From Streptomyces sp. CMB-StM0423 (lineage in GTDB: Bacteria; Actinomycetota; Actinomycetes; Streptomycetales; Streptomycetaceae), in contig NZ_CP025407.1 of assembly GCF_002847285.1 (NCBI RefSeq), forward strand, positions 2,358,501 through 2,422,500: 64,000 nt of DNA. The letters are read 5' to 3'. This document shows positions 50,394-60,773 of this stretch, piece after piece (position 1 is the first letter of the stretch; every line of letters starts with the position of its first letter). The position numbers were made by a program, and so were the translations under genes. The notes under the pieces are model-generated. The model searched no databases. It was not told the DNA's origin and worked only from the letters and a program-made list of their open reading frames with translations.

Positions 50394-52517
50394 ATGTCGA
50401 CGCCGCCCCTGCGCCCGGGTGTCTCCCCCGGCGGTCCCGCCGGTGTGTCCGTTTCGCCGGCCGGCGGCCTGCGGTTGCGGGCGCGGCGGGTGAGCCGGGA
50501 CGTGCGCGGGGCGGGCCGGGTGCTGCGCGGGGTGTCCCTCGACGTCGCGCCCGGGACCCTCACCGTGATCGCCGGGAGCAGCGGCGCCGGCAAGACGGTC
50601 CTGCTGCAGACGCTGGCGGGGCTGAGCGTGCCGAGCGAGGGCGAGGTGTGGCACGACGGGGCGCCGCCGGGGCCGCCGGGGCCCGAGTTCGGGTACGTGC
50701 CGCAGGAGGACATCATCCACCGTGAGCTGCCGCTGCACCGCACGCTGGTGTACGCGGCCGGGCTGCGGATGCCGCCGAAGACCCCGGCCGCGGCCGTCGC
50801 CGCGACGGTCGACCGGGTGCTGGCCACGCTGGGGCTGACCTCGCGGCGCGATACGCCGGTACGGGCCCTGAGCGGCGGCGAACGCAAGCGGGCGAGCATC
50901 GCGGTGGAGCTGCTGACCCGGCCCCGGGTGCTCTTCCTCGACGAGCCGACGTCCGGGCTCGACCCGGCCACCGGCGCGGAGCTGATGCACACCCTGCGCG
51001 GGCTGGCCGACGACGGCACGACGGTCGTCCTGACCACGCACGTGCTCGCCGATCTGCCGCGCGGTGACCAGGTGGTCTTCCTGTCGGCCGACGGCGAGGT
51101 CGCCTACGCGGGTGAACCGGGCGCGCTGTGCGAGGCGTTCGGCGTGGCCACGGCGGAGGAGGTGTACGGGGCGGTGGCCGCCGGCGCACGGGCGCCGGGG
51201 GCGGGCGCCGGCGACTTCCCGGAGCTGGGGGACACCTGGGGTCCCGAGGCACCCTCCGGCCCGGCGGCAGCGCCGGGGGCGGCGTCCCGGAGAGACCGGA
51301 GGGAGGCGGGAGAGGCGACGGGACCGAACAGCCCGGCGACACCGGCCGGTCCGACGGCTCCCGCCGGCCCGACGACTGCCGCCGGCCGAGCGGCACCCGC
51401 CGGCCACGCGGCAACCCCCGGCCACGCCGCACCCCCCGCACACGTGACACCGACCGCACAAGTGGCACCCGCCGGGGCCGTCGCGGCGGCGGGAGCCGTC
51501 GCCGCCACCGGCCTGGCCACCGCGACCGCGACGGAGCCCACCGCCCGGTCAGGCCCCGCAGCACCGATCAGCCCCGCGACACCCGCCGGTCCCGCAGCAC
51601 CGGCAGACCCCGCCGCGCCCGCCCGGGCCCCCTCGTCCGCCGTCCCCGCCACCCTGCCCGCCCGCGTCGGTGCCCTGCGCCAGTGGGCCCTGCTCACCCG
51701 GCGCGGCACCGCGCTCCTCCTCCACCACCGCCTCTCCGTCGCCGTCCTCGTCGGCTCCCCCGTCATGATCGTGGCGATGTTCGCGGTGCTCTTCCGCGGT
51801 GGCGCCTTCGGCCCCGCATCCCCGGACCCCGCGTCCACCGCGATGATCATGTTCTGGATCGCCTTCGGCGCCTTCTTCTTCGGGCTGACGTACGGCCTGC
51901 TGCAGATCTGCACCGAACTCGCCGTGCTGCGCCGCGAATGGCTCGCCGGCCTGCGGATCGGCCCGTACGTCGCCTCCAAACTCACCACCATGCTCCCCGC
52001 GCTCGCCCTCGCCGACGCGCTGCTGCTCGCCGTGCTGCGCGCGCTGGACCGGCTGCCGTCGGCCGGCTGGGACACGTACGCCTCGCTCTTCGCCTCCAGC
52101 GCGCTGGCCTCCGCCGCCGCCCTCGCGCTCGGGCTGCTCGCGTCCGCGGCGGTGGCGGAGCCGGGGCAGGCGACGCTGATGCTGCCGCTGCTGTGCTTTC
52201 CGCAGGTGCTGTTCTCGGGGGCGTTCGTGCCGGTGCCGCGGATGACGCCGGGCGGCGAGGCGATCAGCCTGGCGATGACCAACCGGTGGGCGTTCGAGGC
52301 GCTGGGCAGCGGGGTGGGTCTGGAGTCGCTGTGGCGTACGGGCGCATCCCCCGCGGGGCGGCCGCTGCTGGCGTCGTACGGAGAATCGTTCGCGCACCCG
52401 GCCGCCCGCGGGTGGCTGATCCTGGCCGGCTTCGCGGTGCTGTTCCTGGCGCTGACGTGGTGGGTGGTCGTACGCAAGTGCCGGGACGGCGCCGAGCGGA
52501 GCCGGCAGGGACGCTGA
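50394..52517 (+). CDS. ABC transporter, ATPase and permease in one chain (ABCG-like)
   Basis: 707 residues from ATG 50394. ATPase: Walker A GSSGAGKT at about 61-68, signature LSGGERKR near 159, Walker B VLFLDEPTSGLDP near 178. A Pro/Ala/Thr-rich linker of about 140 residues follows (near 290-430). The ABC-2 type membrane part has at least five helices (AVLVGSPVMIVAMFAVLF, MIMFWIAFGAFFFGLTYG, LMLPLLCFPQVLFSGAF). ATPase-first order is that of ABCG half-transporters, likely exporters. The long linker is unusual. Confidence 0.85.
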   Translation: MSTPPLRPGVSPGGPAGVSVSPAGGLRLRARRVSRDVRGAGRVLRGVSLDVAPGTLTVIAGSSGAGKTVLLQTLAGLSVPSEGEVWHDGAPPGPPGPEFGYVPQEDIIHRELPLHRTLVYAAGLRMPPKTPAAAVAATVDRVLATLGLTSRRDTPVRALSGGERKRASIAVELLTRPRVLFLDEPTSGLDPATGAELMHTLRGLADDGTTVVLTTHVLADLPRGDQVVFLSADGEVAYAGEPGALCEAFGVATAEEVYGAVAAGARAPGAGAGDFPELGDTWGPEAPSGPAAAPGAASRRDRREAGEATGPNSPATPAGPTAPAGPTTAAGRAAPAGHAATPGHAAPPAHVTPTAQVAPAGAVAAAGAVAATGLATATATEPTARSGPAAPISPATPAGPAAPADPAAPARAPSSAVPATLPARVGALRQWALLTRRGTALLLHHRLSVAVLVGSPVMIVAMFAVLFRGGAFGPASPDPASTAMIMFWIAFGAFFFGLTYGLLQICTELAVLRREWLAGLRIGPYVASKLTTMLPALALADALLLAVLRALDRLPSAGWDTYASLFASSALASAAALALGLLASAAVAEPGQATLMLPLLCFPQVLFSGAFVPVPRMTPGGEAISLAMTNRWAFEALGSGVGLESLWRTGASPAGRPLLASYGESFAHPAARGWLILAGFAVLFLALTWWVVVRKCRDGAERSRQGR

Positions 52518-52545
52518 CGCGGGCCGGGGTCCGGGGCCCGCGGGG

Positions 52546-54000
52546 TCAGCAGCCCAGCCGCGGCGCGAGGTCGGCCACGTCGGGGACGCGGTCCCGGTAG
52601 GTCTGCGTCACGAACGACAGAAACGTTTCGACATCCGCGGGCTGCGACGCCGCCCCCAGGGACACGCGCACCGCACCCGCCGACGGCAGGTGCAGCATCT
52701 TCAGATAGTCCTCCAGCGAGCCGAGCCGCCTGCGCGCCGCCCGGCGCAGCCGGCGCGGCGGCAGGTCGAACGCCGCCTCGCCCGCGCCCGGGTTGCAGAA
52801 GCAGCCGGTGCGCAGGGAGATGCCGTACGCACCGCTGTCGCGGATGATGACGCGCTCGTCGACGACCCGCCCTTCGGCGTCGAGTACGTTCAGCGCGACC
52901 GTGCCGCCGCGCGGCGCGCCGGCCCGGTCAGGACCGTACACCCGGACCAGCGGCGAGCCGTCGCCGTGCCGCAGCGTCCGCAGCCCGGCGAGCAGGTGCG
53001 CCGTCAGGGCGTCGACGTGGTCGTGGACGCGGTCGATGCCGATGCCCTCGATCCAGGCGAGGCCGGCGGTGACGTCCGGTATGGCGAGGAAGTTGACGGT
53101 CCCGTCCTCGAACGCGGCCTCGTCGTCGGCCAGGACGTGCCACTGCGCCTGCGCGCTGACCGCGTAGATCGTGCCGCCGGCGAACCACGGCCTGCGCAGC
53201 TTCGCGAGCGCCGTCCTGCGGGCGACGAGAGCGCCGAGGCCGGTGGGGTGGCCGAAGAGCTTGTACCAGCTCACGACGGTGAAGTCCGGGTGGTGGCGGC
53301 CGAGGTCGAGGGCATTGGTCGGGACGTACGCGGCCGCGTCGAGCACGACGTCATAGCCCTGGGCCTGGGCGGTGGCGATCCAGTCCAGGGAGTGCTGTAC
53401 GCCGGTGAAGTTGCTCTGCGCCGGGTAGGCGAGCAGCCCCCGGGGGCCGTGGTGCGCGAGGGCGGGGCGCCGGGTGCGTACGGCCAGCGCGGCGTGCATC
53501 CGGTCCTCGTCGATGCCCAGGTCCGGCGTGCGCAGCGGGACGTACTCGACGGTCGCGCCGCGCGCCCGCGCGTACTCCCGCAGGCCGTTGACGGAGTTGT
53601 GGTTGTCGAGGGAGAGGACGAGCCGGCTGCCGCGTCCGAGCGGATACGCCTCGCCGACCAGGCGCAGCGCGCCCGTGGCGTTGGGCGTGAAGATCACGGC
53701 GTACTCGGCGGGGTCGGCGTTGAAGTACCGCAGCACCGCCTCGCGGGCCTCGGCGAGCCCGTCCCCCGAGGCCCGCGAGGCGGGGCTCTCGGAGTGCGGG
53801 TTGCCGAACAGCCCGCCGGTGATGCGCCGGGCGCTGCCCGCGACGAGGGAGCGCGGCGGGAGCCCGGCGCCGGTGTGGTCGAGATAGGTGTGCCCGCCCT
53901 CGTCGAGATATCCGAACTCCCGTTCCCGCAGCTCCGCGAAGAGGTCGGCAGCGTCCGCCGCTCGTTCGCGTACGTGCCCGGTGGTGTCTGCCCTGCCCAT
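52546..54000 (-). CDS. Class V aminotransferase (cysteine desulfurase/MoCo sulfurase-like)
   Basis: 484 residues from ATG 54000 with a GGAGGGG box. YLDEGGHTYLDHTGAGLPP, IFTPNATGALRLVGEAYPL, LDNHNSVNGLREYARARG and VVSWYKLFGHPTGLGALVAR (PLP lysine near 246) match the class V fold; RTGCFCNPGAGEAAF carries the Cys pair of MoCo-sulfurase-like members. It probably moves sulfur from cysteine to an acceptor. Convergent with the ABC gene. Confidence 0.8.
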   Translation of the reverse strand: MGRADTTGHVRERAADAADLFAELREREFGYLDEGGHTYLDHTGAGLPPRSLVAGSARRITGGLFGNPHSESPASRASGDGLAEAREAVLRYFNADPAEYAVIFTPNATGALRLVGEAYPLGRGSRLVLSLDNHNSVNGLREYARARGATVEYVPLRTPDLGIDEDRMHAALAVRTRRPALAHHGPRGLLAYPAQSNFTGVQHSLDWIATAQAQGYDVVLDAAAYVPTNALDLGRHHPDFTVVSWYKLFGHPTGLGALVARRTALAKLRRPWFAGGTIYAVSAQAQWHVLADDEAAFEDGTVNFLAIPDVTAGLAWIEGIGIDRVHDHVDALTAHLLAGLRTLRHGDGSPLVRVYGPDRAGAPRGGTVALNVLDAEGRVVDERVIIRDSGAYGISLRTGCFCNPGAGEAAFDLPPRRLRRAARRRLGSLEDYLKMLHLPSAGAVRVSLGAASQPADVETFLSFVTQTYRDRVPDVADLAPRLGC

Positions 54001-54082
54001 GGGACCCCTCCGCATGAAATCCGCCAAAGGTAGCCATACCAGGATGACATCGACCACGCCCGGCGGCCGCAGCGAAGCGCGG

Positions 54083-55093
54083 CTACGGCAAATCGAACTC
54101 GGGGGGGTATTTGATATGGCAACTCGGGCTCATGTCGCATTCATATATTTTCGAGTACTGCGGCGGAGTGCCGGGATTGCGGAACGGGGCGCCCGAGGAC
54201 GTGCCGTTCGGGCGGACGGCCACCGTCGTCCGCTCGCCGTCCGCCTCCAGCGTCACGACGAGTTCGTAGCGGTAGTCGGTGCCGCGGCTCGTCGTGGTGA
54301 TCCCGAAGGTCTGGTGCTCGCCCTTCGCCAGGGTCAGTGACGTGTCCTGGAAGTACGGCCGGTCGCCGGTCACTCCGTCCTCGTCCTGGGAGTACAGGCG
54401 CCGGTCGTCGGAGTCGAGGTCGATCGACGCCGGCGCCACCTCGCCCAGCGCGCCCGTGGCCGGCTTGATCACGGCACCGTCGGGCGCGGGGTTCCGGGAG
54501 AGGACGCGGGCGTGGATGTCCAGGACTTCGACCGGTGCGCTGCGGCTGCCGTACAGCGACAGCCGGTACACCTTCGCGGTGGCGGGGCACCAGTCGGCGC
54601 AGTCGACGGCGGCCGGCTGCATCACCTGGACAGCCTGCGCCCGCCGCGCCAGATCCGCTTCCTCACCGGGGAACAGCGCCGTCCACTCCGCCTCCTCCGC
54701 CGGCGGGAGCGGTTCCGCCAGGACCCAGTAGCCGGACTCGGGGTCGAAGACCTCCTGGATGCTGCCGACCTCCACGGGCGGCTGCCGCGCCTCTTCCGCC
54801 GCCTCCCGGCGCTCGACCCCGCTCTGGGCGCGCTGTTCCTGCCACGGCGCGATCGCGAACGTCGCGACCAGGCCCGACACGGCGAGGAGGACCGGGAGGA
54901 CCACGGTCCCGATCCAGAACTGCACGCGGTGGCCCCGCTCCGCCGGCGGCGGGGCGGCGGTGGGCACAGGCGGTCGGGCGGGGGGATACGCCGGGGGCGT
55001 GGGATACGCCGGGGGCGTGGGGTACGCCACCGGGGTGCCCGGCCCGGGCGGACTCGGTGGCCCCGTGGGCGGTAAGGCAGGACCGTCCGGCAC
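54083..55093 (-). CDS. Hypothetical single-pass membrane protein
   Basis: 336 residues from GTG 55093 with an AAGGGGG box. A Pro-rich cytoplasmic N-terminus with PTPPAYPTPPAY repeats, one membrane helix (VVLPVLLAVSGLVATFAIAP), then an exposed domain of about 260 residues with Cys pairs (DCADWCPATAKV, ECDMSPSCHI). It resembles many Streptomyces surface proteins of unknown role. Confidence 0.7.
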   Translation of the reverse strand: MPDGPALPPTGPPSPPGPGTPVAYPTPPAYPTPPAYPPARPPVPTAAPPPAERGHRVQFWIGTVVLPVLLAVSGLVATFAIAPWQEQRAQSGVERREAAEEARQPPVEVGSIQEVFDPESGYWVLAEPLPPAEEAEWTALFPGEEADLARRAQAVQVMQPAAVDCADWCPATAKVYRLSLYGSRSAPVEVLDIHARVLSRNPAPDGAVIKPATGALGEVAPASIDLDSDDRRLYSQDEDGVTGDRPYFQDTSLTLAKGEHQTFGITTTSRGTDYRYELVVTLEADGERTTVAVRPNGTSSGAPFRNPGTPPQYSKIYECDMSPSCHIKYPPEFDLP

Positions 55094-55260
55094 AGGATGA
55101 CCCCCTTCGTCCGCGGCGCGCTGGGGAAACGGCCGTCAGCGTCACAAGTGTGCCGAACCCGCGCATACGCCGGTAGGGGACGCCGGCCCCGGTGGCGGCC
55201 GGACGGGCGGCCGCGAAATCGGGTGGCGCGGGTGCCGGGCGCGTTACTAGCGTCGCGGCC

Positions 55261-56178
55261 GTGCGGCATGAGGATCCGCTGGCCTACGCGGTCGGCATGG
55301 AGGGCATCGCCCTGGTGCGTTCGTTCACCGGGGAGTACGACCGCGCGTTCGTCGCCGCGCGGCTCGGCGGGATCCGGCGGCTGCTCGGCGACGAGGCGCT
55401 GGCGGGCGCGGGCGTGGACGTCGCCCGGGTGTCCACGGTCGAGGGCTACCGGATCTGGTCGGAGACGTACGACGGGCCCAACACCGCGTTCGACCTGGAC
55501 GAGCCGGTGGTCGGGGCGTTCCTCGACGCGCTGCCCGCGGGCGTCGCCCTGGACGCCGCCTGCGGCACCGGGCGGATGGCGGCCCTGCTGGCCGGGCGCG
55601 GCCACCGCGTCCTCGGCGTCGACAGCTCCCCGGACATGCTGGCGCGGGCCCGGGAGCGGGTGCCGGAGGGCGGCTTCCGCCTCGGCGCGCTCGACGCGCT
55701 GCCCGTCGCCGACGGCGCCGTGGACGTGGCGGTCTGCGCGCTCGCGCTGACCCACGTCCCCGATCTGGGCCCGGTCATGGCGGAGTTCGCGCGCGTGCTG
55801 CGGCCGGGTGGACACCTCGTGACCTCGGACGTCCACCCGGAGCGGGTGGCGCTCGGGTCGATCCCGGCGGTACGGCTGGCTGACGGCAGCCCCGCCCGGG
55901 TGGAGACGTACCGGCACGCGGTCGGGGACTACGTGCGCGCCGCGCTCGCGGCCGGGCTCGATGTGCTGGGCTGCGAGGAGCCGGGGGTGCAGGACGCCGG
56001 GGAGGCGAAGGCGATCCCGGCCCCGGCGGCGGACCCGGGGCCGTGGGAGGCGTGGCCGTGGTCCCTTCGCGAACTGGTCCCCGAGGCCGCGGCGGTGTCC
56101 CACGCGGGCGTCCCGGCGGGGATCGTCTGGCACTTCCGGCGGGCCGCGGGCCCGGCGGTCACGCCCGCGGGCGCGTGA
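55261..56178 (+). CDS. Class I SAM-dependent methyltransferase
   Basis: 305 residues from GTG 55261. VALDAACGTGRMAALLAGRG (motif I), VLGVDSSPDMLARARERV (motif II), DVAVCALALTHVPDLGPVM and LRPGGHLVTSDVHP give a complete UbiE-like methyltransferase. A helical N-terminal part precedes it. Substrate unknown. Divergent from the membrane protein. Confidence 0.85.
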   Translation: MRHEDPLAYAVGMEGIALVRSFTGEYDRAFVAARLGGIRRLLGDEALAGAGVDVARVSTVEGYRIWSETYDGPNTAFDLDEPVVGAFLDALPAGVALDAACGTGRMAALLAGRGHRVLGVDSSPDMLARARERVPEGGFRLGALDALPVADGAVDVAVCALALTHVPDLGPVMAEFARVLRPGGHLVTSDVHPERVALGSIPAVRLADGSPARVETYRHAVGDYVRAALAAGLDVLGCEEPGVQDAGEAKAIPAPAADPGPWEAWPWSLRELVPEAAAVSHAGVPAGIVWHFRRAAGPAVTPAGA

Positions 56179-56508
56179 GGTCGTCGCGGGCGTGTGTCAC
56201 CCGTCGATGAAGAACGCGAACGGGTCGGTCCCCCCGTGCTGCCGGGCCATCGGCGCCTCGTACGTCACCGGGACGCCGGCCGCGAGGGGAGCACGTTCTC
56301 GTCAAGTGACCCGCGTGGCACGCCGGTTCGCCCCGGCCGGCCGCCGCGGCGGCGGGGCCGGATGCGCTCCGGGTGGGCTGCAGAGCGCGGAGTCCCGGCG
56401 TAGCACCGCGGGGTGGAGTGCACGGCGCCGGCCGCGGGTGCGGAACCCGGGCGACCTCCCTCCCCGGGGAGCTGTCACCCCCGCCGCCGCCCGCATAAGG
56501 TGGCGAAC

Positions 56509-57258
56509 ATGGATCCAGCAGACTTCTACACCGGAATCGTCGCGGAGCTGTACGGGCCGCTGAAGTCCGTCACCCAGGACCCCGAGCCGTACGCCGCCTT
56601 CGTCGAGCAGGCCGGTACGCCCGCGCTGGAGCTGGGCTGCGGCGACGGCGAGCCGCTGCTCGAACTGCGCCGCCGCGGTCTCGACGTGGACGGCGTCGAC
56701 TCCTCCGCCGACATGCTGGACCGGCTGCGCCGCCGCGCGGCGGAAGAGGGCCTGCCCGTCAAGGTGTTCCAGCAGCGCATGGAGGCCCTGGACCTGCCGC
56801 GCAGCTACGCCGCCGTCTTCCTCGCCGGGCCGACGTTCAACCTGCTGCCCGACGACGCCACCGCGCTGGCCGCGCTGCGCGCCATCCGCACCCACCTCGC
56901 CGCGGGCGGCACCGCCCTGATCCCGCTGCACCTGCCCGCGCCCACCGCCGCGGCGGACGTCGGCAGGGCCCGCACCGCCACCGGGCCTGACGGCGCCGAA
57001 CTGCGGGTCCGCGTCGTCGCCGAGAACCGCGACGAGCACACCCGCACCCAGACGACGCTGCTGCGCTACGAGCGCTACCACCCGTCGGGCAGCAGCATCA
57101 CCGAACGGCCGTGGGTGCTGCACTGGTACACCCGGGACGGCTTCGAGACCCTGGCGGCCGTCGCCGGGCTCGACGTCGCCGGGATCACCGAACCGGACGG
57201 CGGGCCCGCGGCGCCGGACGCCGGCCACATCCACGTACGGCTGCGCCCCGCGGACTGA
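56509..57258 (+). CDS. Class I SAM-dependent methyltransferase
   Basis: 249 residues from ATG 56509; a GTG three codons upstream is possible. ALELGCGDGEPLLELRRRGL and VDGVDSSADMLDRLRRRA are the SAM motifs, AVFLAGPTFNLLPDDATALA the usual acidic/aromatic strand, and RPWVLHWYTRDGFETLAAVA the C-terminal fold. It is a different subgroup from the gene at 55261. Confidence 0.85.
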   Translation: MDPADFYTGIVAELYGPLKSVTQDPEPYAAFVEQAGTPALELGCGDGEPLLELRRRGLDVDGVDSSADMLDRLRRRAAEEGLPVKVFQQRMEALDLPRSYAAVFLAGPTFNLLPDDATALAALRAIRTHLAAGGTALIPLHLPAPTAAADVGRARTATGPDGAELRVRVVAENRDEHTRTQTTLLRYERYHPSGSSITERPWVLHWYTRDGFETLAAVAGLDVAGITEPDGGPAAPDAGHIHVRLRPAD

Positions 57259-57404
57259 CCCCCCGCCGGCCGCACTCCCCCGGCCGCACTCCCCGGTCCG
57301 GACTCCCCTGGCCGCCCCCGTCCGCGCCGCACTCCGCGCGCCCGTCCCGGACTAATTCACCGGGGTGTTGACGCCCGATCGCGGGCCCCCGGACGCTGAG
57401 CCGT

Positions 57405-59414
57405 ATGCCCCCGACGACGTTCCGCCGCCCCTCGCGCCGCAGCGTCCTGCGCGGCGCCTCCGCCGTCGGCCTCACGGCCGTCGCCGCCCCCGCACTCGCC
57501 CGGAGCGCCACCGCCGCAGGCCCGCCGCCGCCCAACGTCATCGTCGTGTCGATCGACGACCTCGGCTGGCGCGAGTTCGGCGCGTACGGCAACACCTTCA
57601 ACGAGACCCCGCACATCGACCGGCTGGCGCGCGAGGGGATGCGCTTCACCCGCGCGTACTCCGCCGCGCCCATCTGCTCGCCGACCCGCGCCGCGCTGAT
57701 GACCGGCCTGTACCCGGCCCGTACCGGCATCACCGACTTCCTCCGCGAGGCACCGGCGGCGAGCAACAAGTTCCTCTCCCCCGACGTGCCCACCGTCCCC
57801 GACTTCCTCGGCCCGTACGGCTACACCACCGCCCTGGTCGGCAAGTGGCACCTCACCGAGACCTACAGCGGCGAGTACACCGAGCGGCCCGGCAACCCCT
57901 ACGCGCACGGGCTGGACGAGGCCATCGCCTCCGAGCGGCTGTACATCGCGGACGGCGACTACTTCCACCCGTACCGCTTCATGCCCGACCTGCCGGCCCG
58001 CACGCCCGGCGAGTACCTCACCGACCGGCTTGCCGACGAGGCCGTCGACTTCGTCGCGCGCCACCGCGACGAGCCGTTCTTCCTGCACGTCTCCAACTAC
58101 GCCGTGCACACCGCCCTGGCCGCGAAGCCCGAACTGCTCGCCAAGTACGAGGCCAAGCCGGGCGCCGGCCAACTGCCGAACCGGCCCGCGCTGGCCGCGA
58201 TGCTGGAGAGCATCGACCAGCAGGTGGGCCGCATCGTCGCCGCGCTGGACGAGCACGGGCTCTCCGGGCGCACGCTGATCCTCGTCACGTCCGACAACGG
58301 CAGCCCGTACCGGGACGCGACCGCGCCGCTGCGCGGCGGCAAGAGCGAGCTGTACGAGGGCGGTATCCGGGTGCCGCTGGTCGCCTGCTGGCCGGGCCGG
58401 GTGGCGCCGGGGCGCACGGACGCCACGCCCGTCTCCACGATCGACGTGCTCCCGACGGCTCTCGACCTGGCCGCCGGCGGCCGCGCCCCCGCCGCGCGCT
58501 TCGACGGTACGAGCCTGGCCCCCCTGCTCATCGGCCGCGGGCCGCTCCGCCGCGACACCCTCTTCTGGATCTACCCGCACTTCAACCAGAACCGCCACCC
58601 GCACGCGGCCGTCCGTCACGGCGAGTTCAAGCTGGTACGCCGGCTCCGCGGCGGCGCCGCCGAGCTGTACCACGTCGGCCGCGACCCCGGTGAGACGGAC
58701 GACCTCGCGGACCGCCACCCCGCGAAGCTGCACCAGTTGACCGCGCTGCTCGACGACCACCTCGCGGACGTCGGCCTGTTCCCGCCGCCGCCCGGCCCCG
58801 GGGCGTACCCGGTGGCCGAACTGGACGAGCGGTTCGACACCGATCTCGCGGGCTTCACCGTGCTGCCCGTACCGCGCGGTTCGCACCAGGGCACCGCCAC
58901 CGCGGGCGACGGCAGGCTGACCGTGACCACGCAGGCGCCGACGCACCTGCTGTTCCTCTCCGGCACCGCGCCGCGCACGGACACCTTCGCGCTGGTGCTG
59001 GACACCGGCACGTTCGCGGGGACCGGCGGCCAGGACACCGTCTTCGTCGGCCTCGCCAAGGACGCGGACAACTATCTGCTCTTCCGCCACCACAACGGGC
59101 TGCGGCGGGCCGGCTGGGACCTGCGCATCGACGGGAAGCTGATCACCGTCGGCCAGGAGCCGCTGGACAACCTCGACGGCACCGTGGACCTCTCCCGCCC
59201 CGGCTCCCGCTACGCCCTGGTGGCGCGGTCCACGGTCACCACGGCGTACATCGACCAGGGCGCGGGCTGGGAGTTCCTGTTCACAGCGGACGCGGGCGGG
59301 GTGCTGGACCTCACGGACCCGGAGGTGCGGGCCGCGTACCGGTACACGGCCGGCGTGCGCCTCGACCGGGGCACGATCACGCTGAACGGGCTGCGGGCGG
59401 CGAGCCGGCCGTAG
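57405..59414 (+). CDS. Secreted sulfatase with C-terminal beta domain
   Basis: 669 residues. Tat signal: RRPSRRSVLRGASAVGLTAV. Sulfatase core: NVIVVSIDDLGWREFGAYGN (metal site), PICSPTRAALMTG with the Cys near residue 91 that is converted to formylglycine, VGKWHL and TSDNGSPY. From about 470 on, a beta-rich domain (LLFLSGTAPRTDTFALVLDT, YLLFRHHNGLRRAGWDLRID) may bind the polymer. It should cleave sulfate esters outside the cell. Confidence 0.88.
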   Translation: MPPTTFRRPSRRSVLRGASAVGLTAVAAPALARSATAAGPPPPNVIVVSIDDLGWREFGAYGNTFNETPHIDRLAREGMRFTRAYSAAPICSPTRAALMTGLYPARTGITDFLREAPAASNKFLSPDVPTVPDFLGPYGYTTALVGKWHLTETYSGEYTERPGNPYAHGLDEAIASERLYIADGDYFHPYRFMPDLPARTPGEYLTDRLADEAVDFVARHRDEPFFLHVSNYAVHTALAAKPELLAKYEAKPGAGQLPNRPALAAMLESIDQQVGRIVAALDEHGLSGRTLILVTSDNGSPYRDATAPLRGGKSELYEGGIRVPLVACWPGRVAPGRTDATPVSTIDVLPTALDLAAGGRAPAARFDGTSLAPLLIGRGPLRRDTLFWIYPHFNQNRHPHAAVRHGEFKLVRRLRGGAAELYHVGRDPGETDDLADRHPAKLHQLTALLDDHLADVGLFPPPPGPGAYPVAELDERFDTDLAGFTVLPVPRGSHQGTATAGDGRLTVTTQAPTHLLFLSGTAPRTDTFALVLDTGTFAGTGGQDTVFVGLAKDADNYLLFRHHNGLRRAGWDLRIDGKLITVGQEPLDNLDGTVDLSRPGSRYALVARSTVTTAYIDQGAGWEFLFTADAGGVLDLTDPEVRAAYRYTAGVRLDRGTITLNGLRAASRP

Positions 59415-59524
59415 TCCAGGGGCTAGGGTCTGTCTTCAATCTCCCGTCTGCGGCCCGCCCTGCGGGCGAACGACGCGAGATGGACGACAGACCCCAGGCT
59501 CCCACCGACCGGCAGGAGGATGCG

Positions 59525-60205
59525 GTGGCCGAGATGCCCCTGACCGAGGTAATGGCGGAGCTCGCCGAGCTGGAGGATCCGAAGGCGCGCGCGGTGAACG
59601 AGAGGCACGGCGACGACCACGGCGTGAATCTCGGCAAGCTGCGCGCGCTCGCCAAGCGGCTCAGGACGCAGCAGCCGCTGGCCCGCGAGCTGTGGCGGAC
59701 CGGCGACACCGCGGCGCGGCTGCTGGCGCTGCTGGTCTGCCGCCCGAAGGCGTTCGAGCGGGACGAGCTGGACGCGATGCTGCGCGAGGCGCGTACGCCC
59801 AAGGTGCACGACTGGCTCGTGAACTACGCGGTGAAGAAGAACCCGCACGCCGAGGAGCTGCGGCTGGCCTGGCTCGCCGACCCCGACCCGGTGGTGGCGA
59901 GCGCCGGCTGGGCACTGACCGCCGAGCGCGTGGTGAAGAGCCCCGCGGGCCTCGACCCCGCGGGGCTGCTCGACGTGATCGAGGCGGAGCTGAAGGCCGC
60001 CCCCGACCGGTTGCAGTGGGCGATGAACACCTGCCTGGCGCAGATCGGCATCGAGTACCCCGCGCACCGCGCCCGCGCGGTGGCCGTCGGCGAGCGCCTG
60101 GGGGTGCTGAAGGACTACCCGACGTCCCCGGGCTGCACGTCTCCGTTCGCGCCCGTCTGGATCGCCGAGATGGTCCGCCGGCGAGGCGGCGCGCAGGCCC
60201 TCTGA
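59525..60205 (+). CDS. DNA alkylation repair protein (AlkD-like)
   Basis: 226 residues from GTG 59525, which follows a GGAGG box; an ATG at 59480 lacks one. HEAT-like helices with ARAVNERHGDDHGVNLGKLR, LRALAKRLRTQQPLARELW, WLVNYAVKKNPHAEELRLAW and MNTCLAQIGIEYPAHR match the AlkD family, which removes alkylated bases. Confidence 0.8.
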   Translation: MAEMPLTEVMAELAELEDPKARAVNERHGDDHGVNLGKLRALAKRLRTQQPLARELWRTGDTAARLLALLVCRPKAFERDELDAMLREARTPKVHDWLVNYAVKKNPHAEELRLAWLADPDPVVASAGWALTAERVVKSPAGLDPAGLLDVIEAELKAAPDRLQWAMNTCLAQIGIEYPAHRARAVAVGERLGVLKDYPTSPGCTSPFAPVWIAEMVRRRGGAQAL

Positions 60206-60302
60206 CCGGGCCGAAAGCCCTCACCACGCAGAGTCACCCAAACAGGCGTATCGTACGAAAAGGGATGCATCCGACTCTGTCTCTGGAGAGGAGGCGGCAA
60301 CC

Positions 60303-60761
60303 ATGTCGTATCAGCAGCACACCACTGACACCGAGATGACCTCGCACCCCGATGTAGTGGAGATGCGGGACCGGCTCGATCGCACGGCGGCCAGAGGTGG
60401 TGTGATTGCCCTCGAAGGACTGATCCTTCTGGCCGGCCTATTCGCCGCGATTTCGCCTTGGGTCGTGCACTTCACGGGGAACACCAACCTCACCATCAAC
60501 AACCTGATCGTCGGCATCGCAATCGCCCTGATCGGGCTCGGCCTGGCACTCGCCCCGGAGCGGACGTCCGGCCTGGCATGGTTGACGATTCCCCTCGGCG
60601 CCTGGCTGGTCATCTCCCCCTGGGTGGTCACCGTGACCCACGGCGCACCCAACTCGGTCATCTGGGCCAACTGCTTCGTCGGCGGTGTCACCGCCCTGCT
60701 TGGGCTGCTCGCCATGGGTCTGACCGTGGCGTTCAAGCACCAGGCGCGAGCGCACATGTAA
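60303..60761 (+). CDS. SPW-repeat membrane protein
   Basis: 152 residues with a GGAGAGGAGG box. Four membrane helices in two pairs, each with the SPW motif (FAAISPWVVHF and LVISPWVVTVTH). The family is widespread in bacteria without a known role. Confidence 0.88.
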   Translation: MSYQQHTTDTEMTSHPDVVEMRDRLDRTAARGGVIALEGLILLAGLFAAISPWVVHFTGNTNLTINNLIVGIAIALIGLGLALAPERTSGLAWLTIPLGAWLVISPWVVTVTHGAPNSVIWANCFVGGVTALLGLLAMGLTVAFKHQARAHM

Positions 60762-60773
60762 CGGTCCTCGACT

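Noticed and set aside
52690..54033. 447-codon + strand frame
   Set aside because: Antisense shadow of the class V aminotransferase.
57357..59093. 578-codon minus-strand frame
   Set aside because: Antisense shadow of the sulfatase gene with no domain content.
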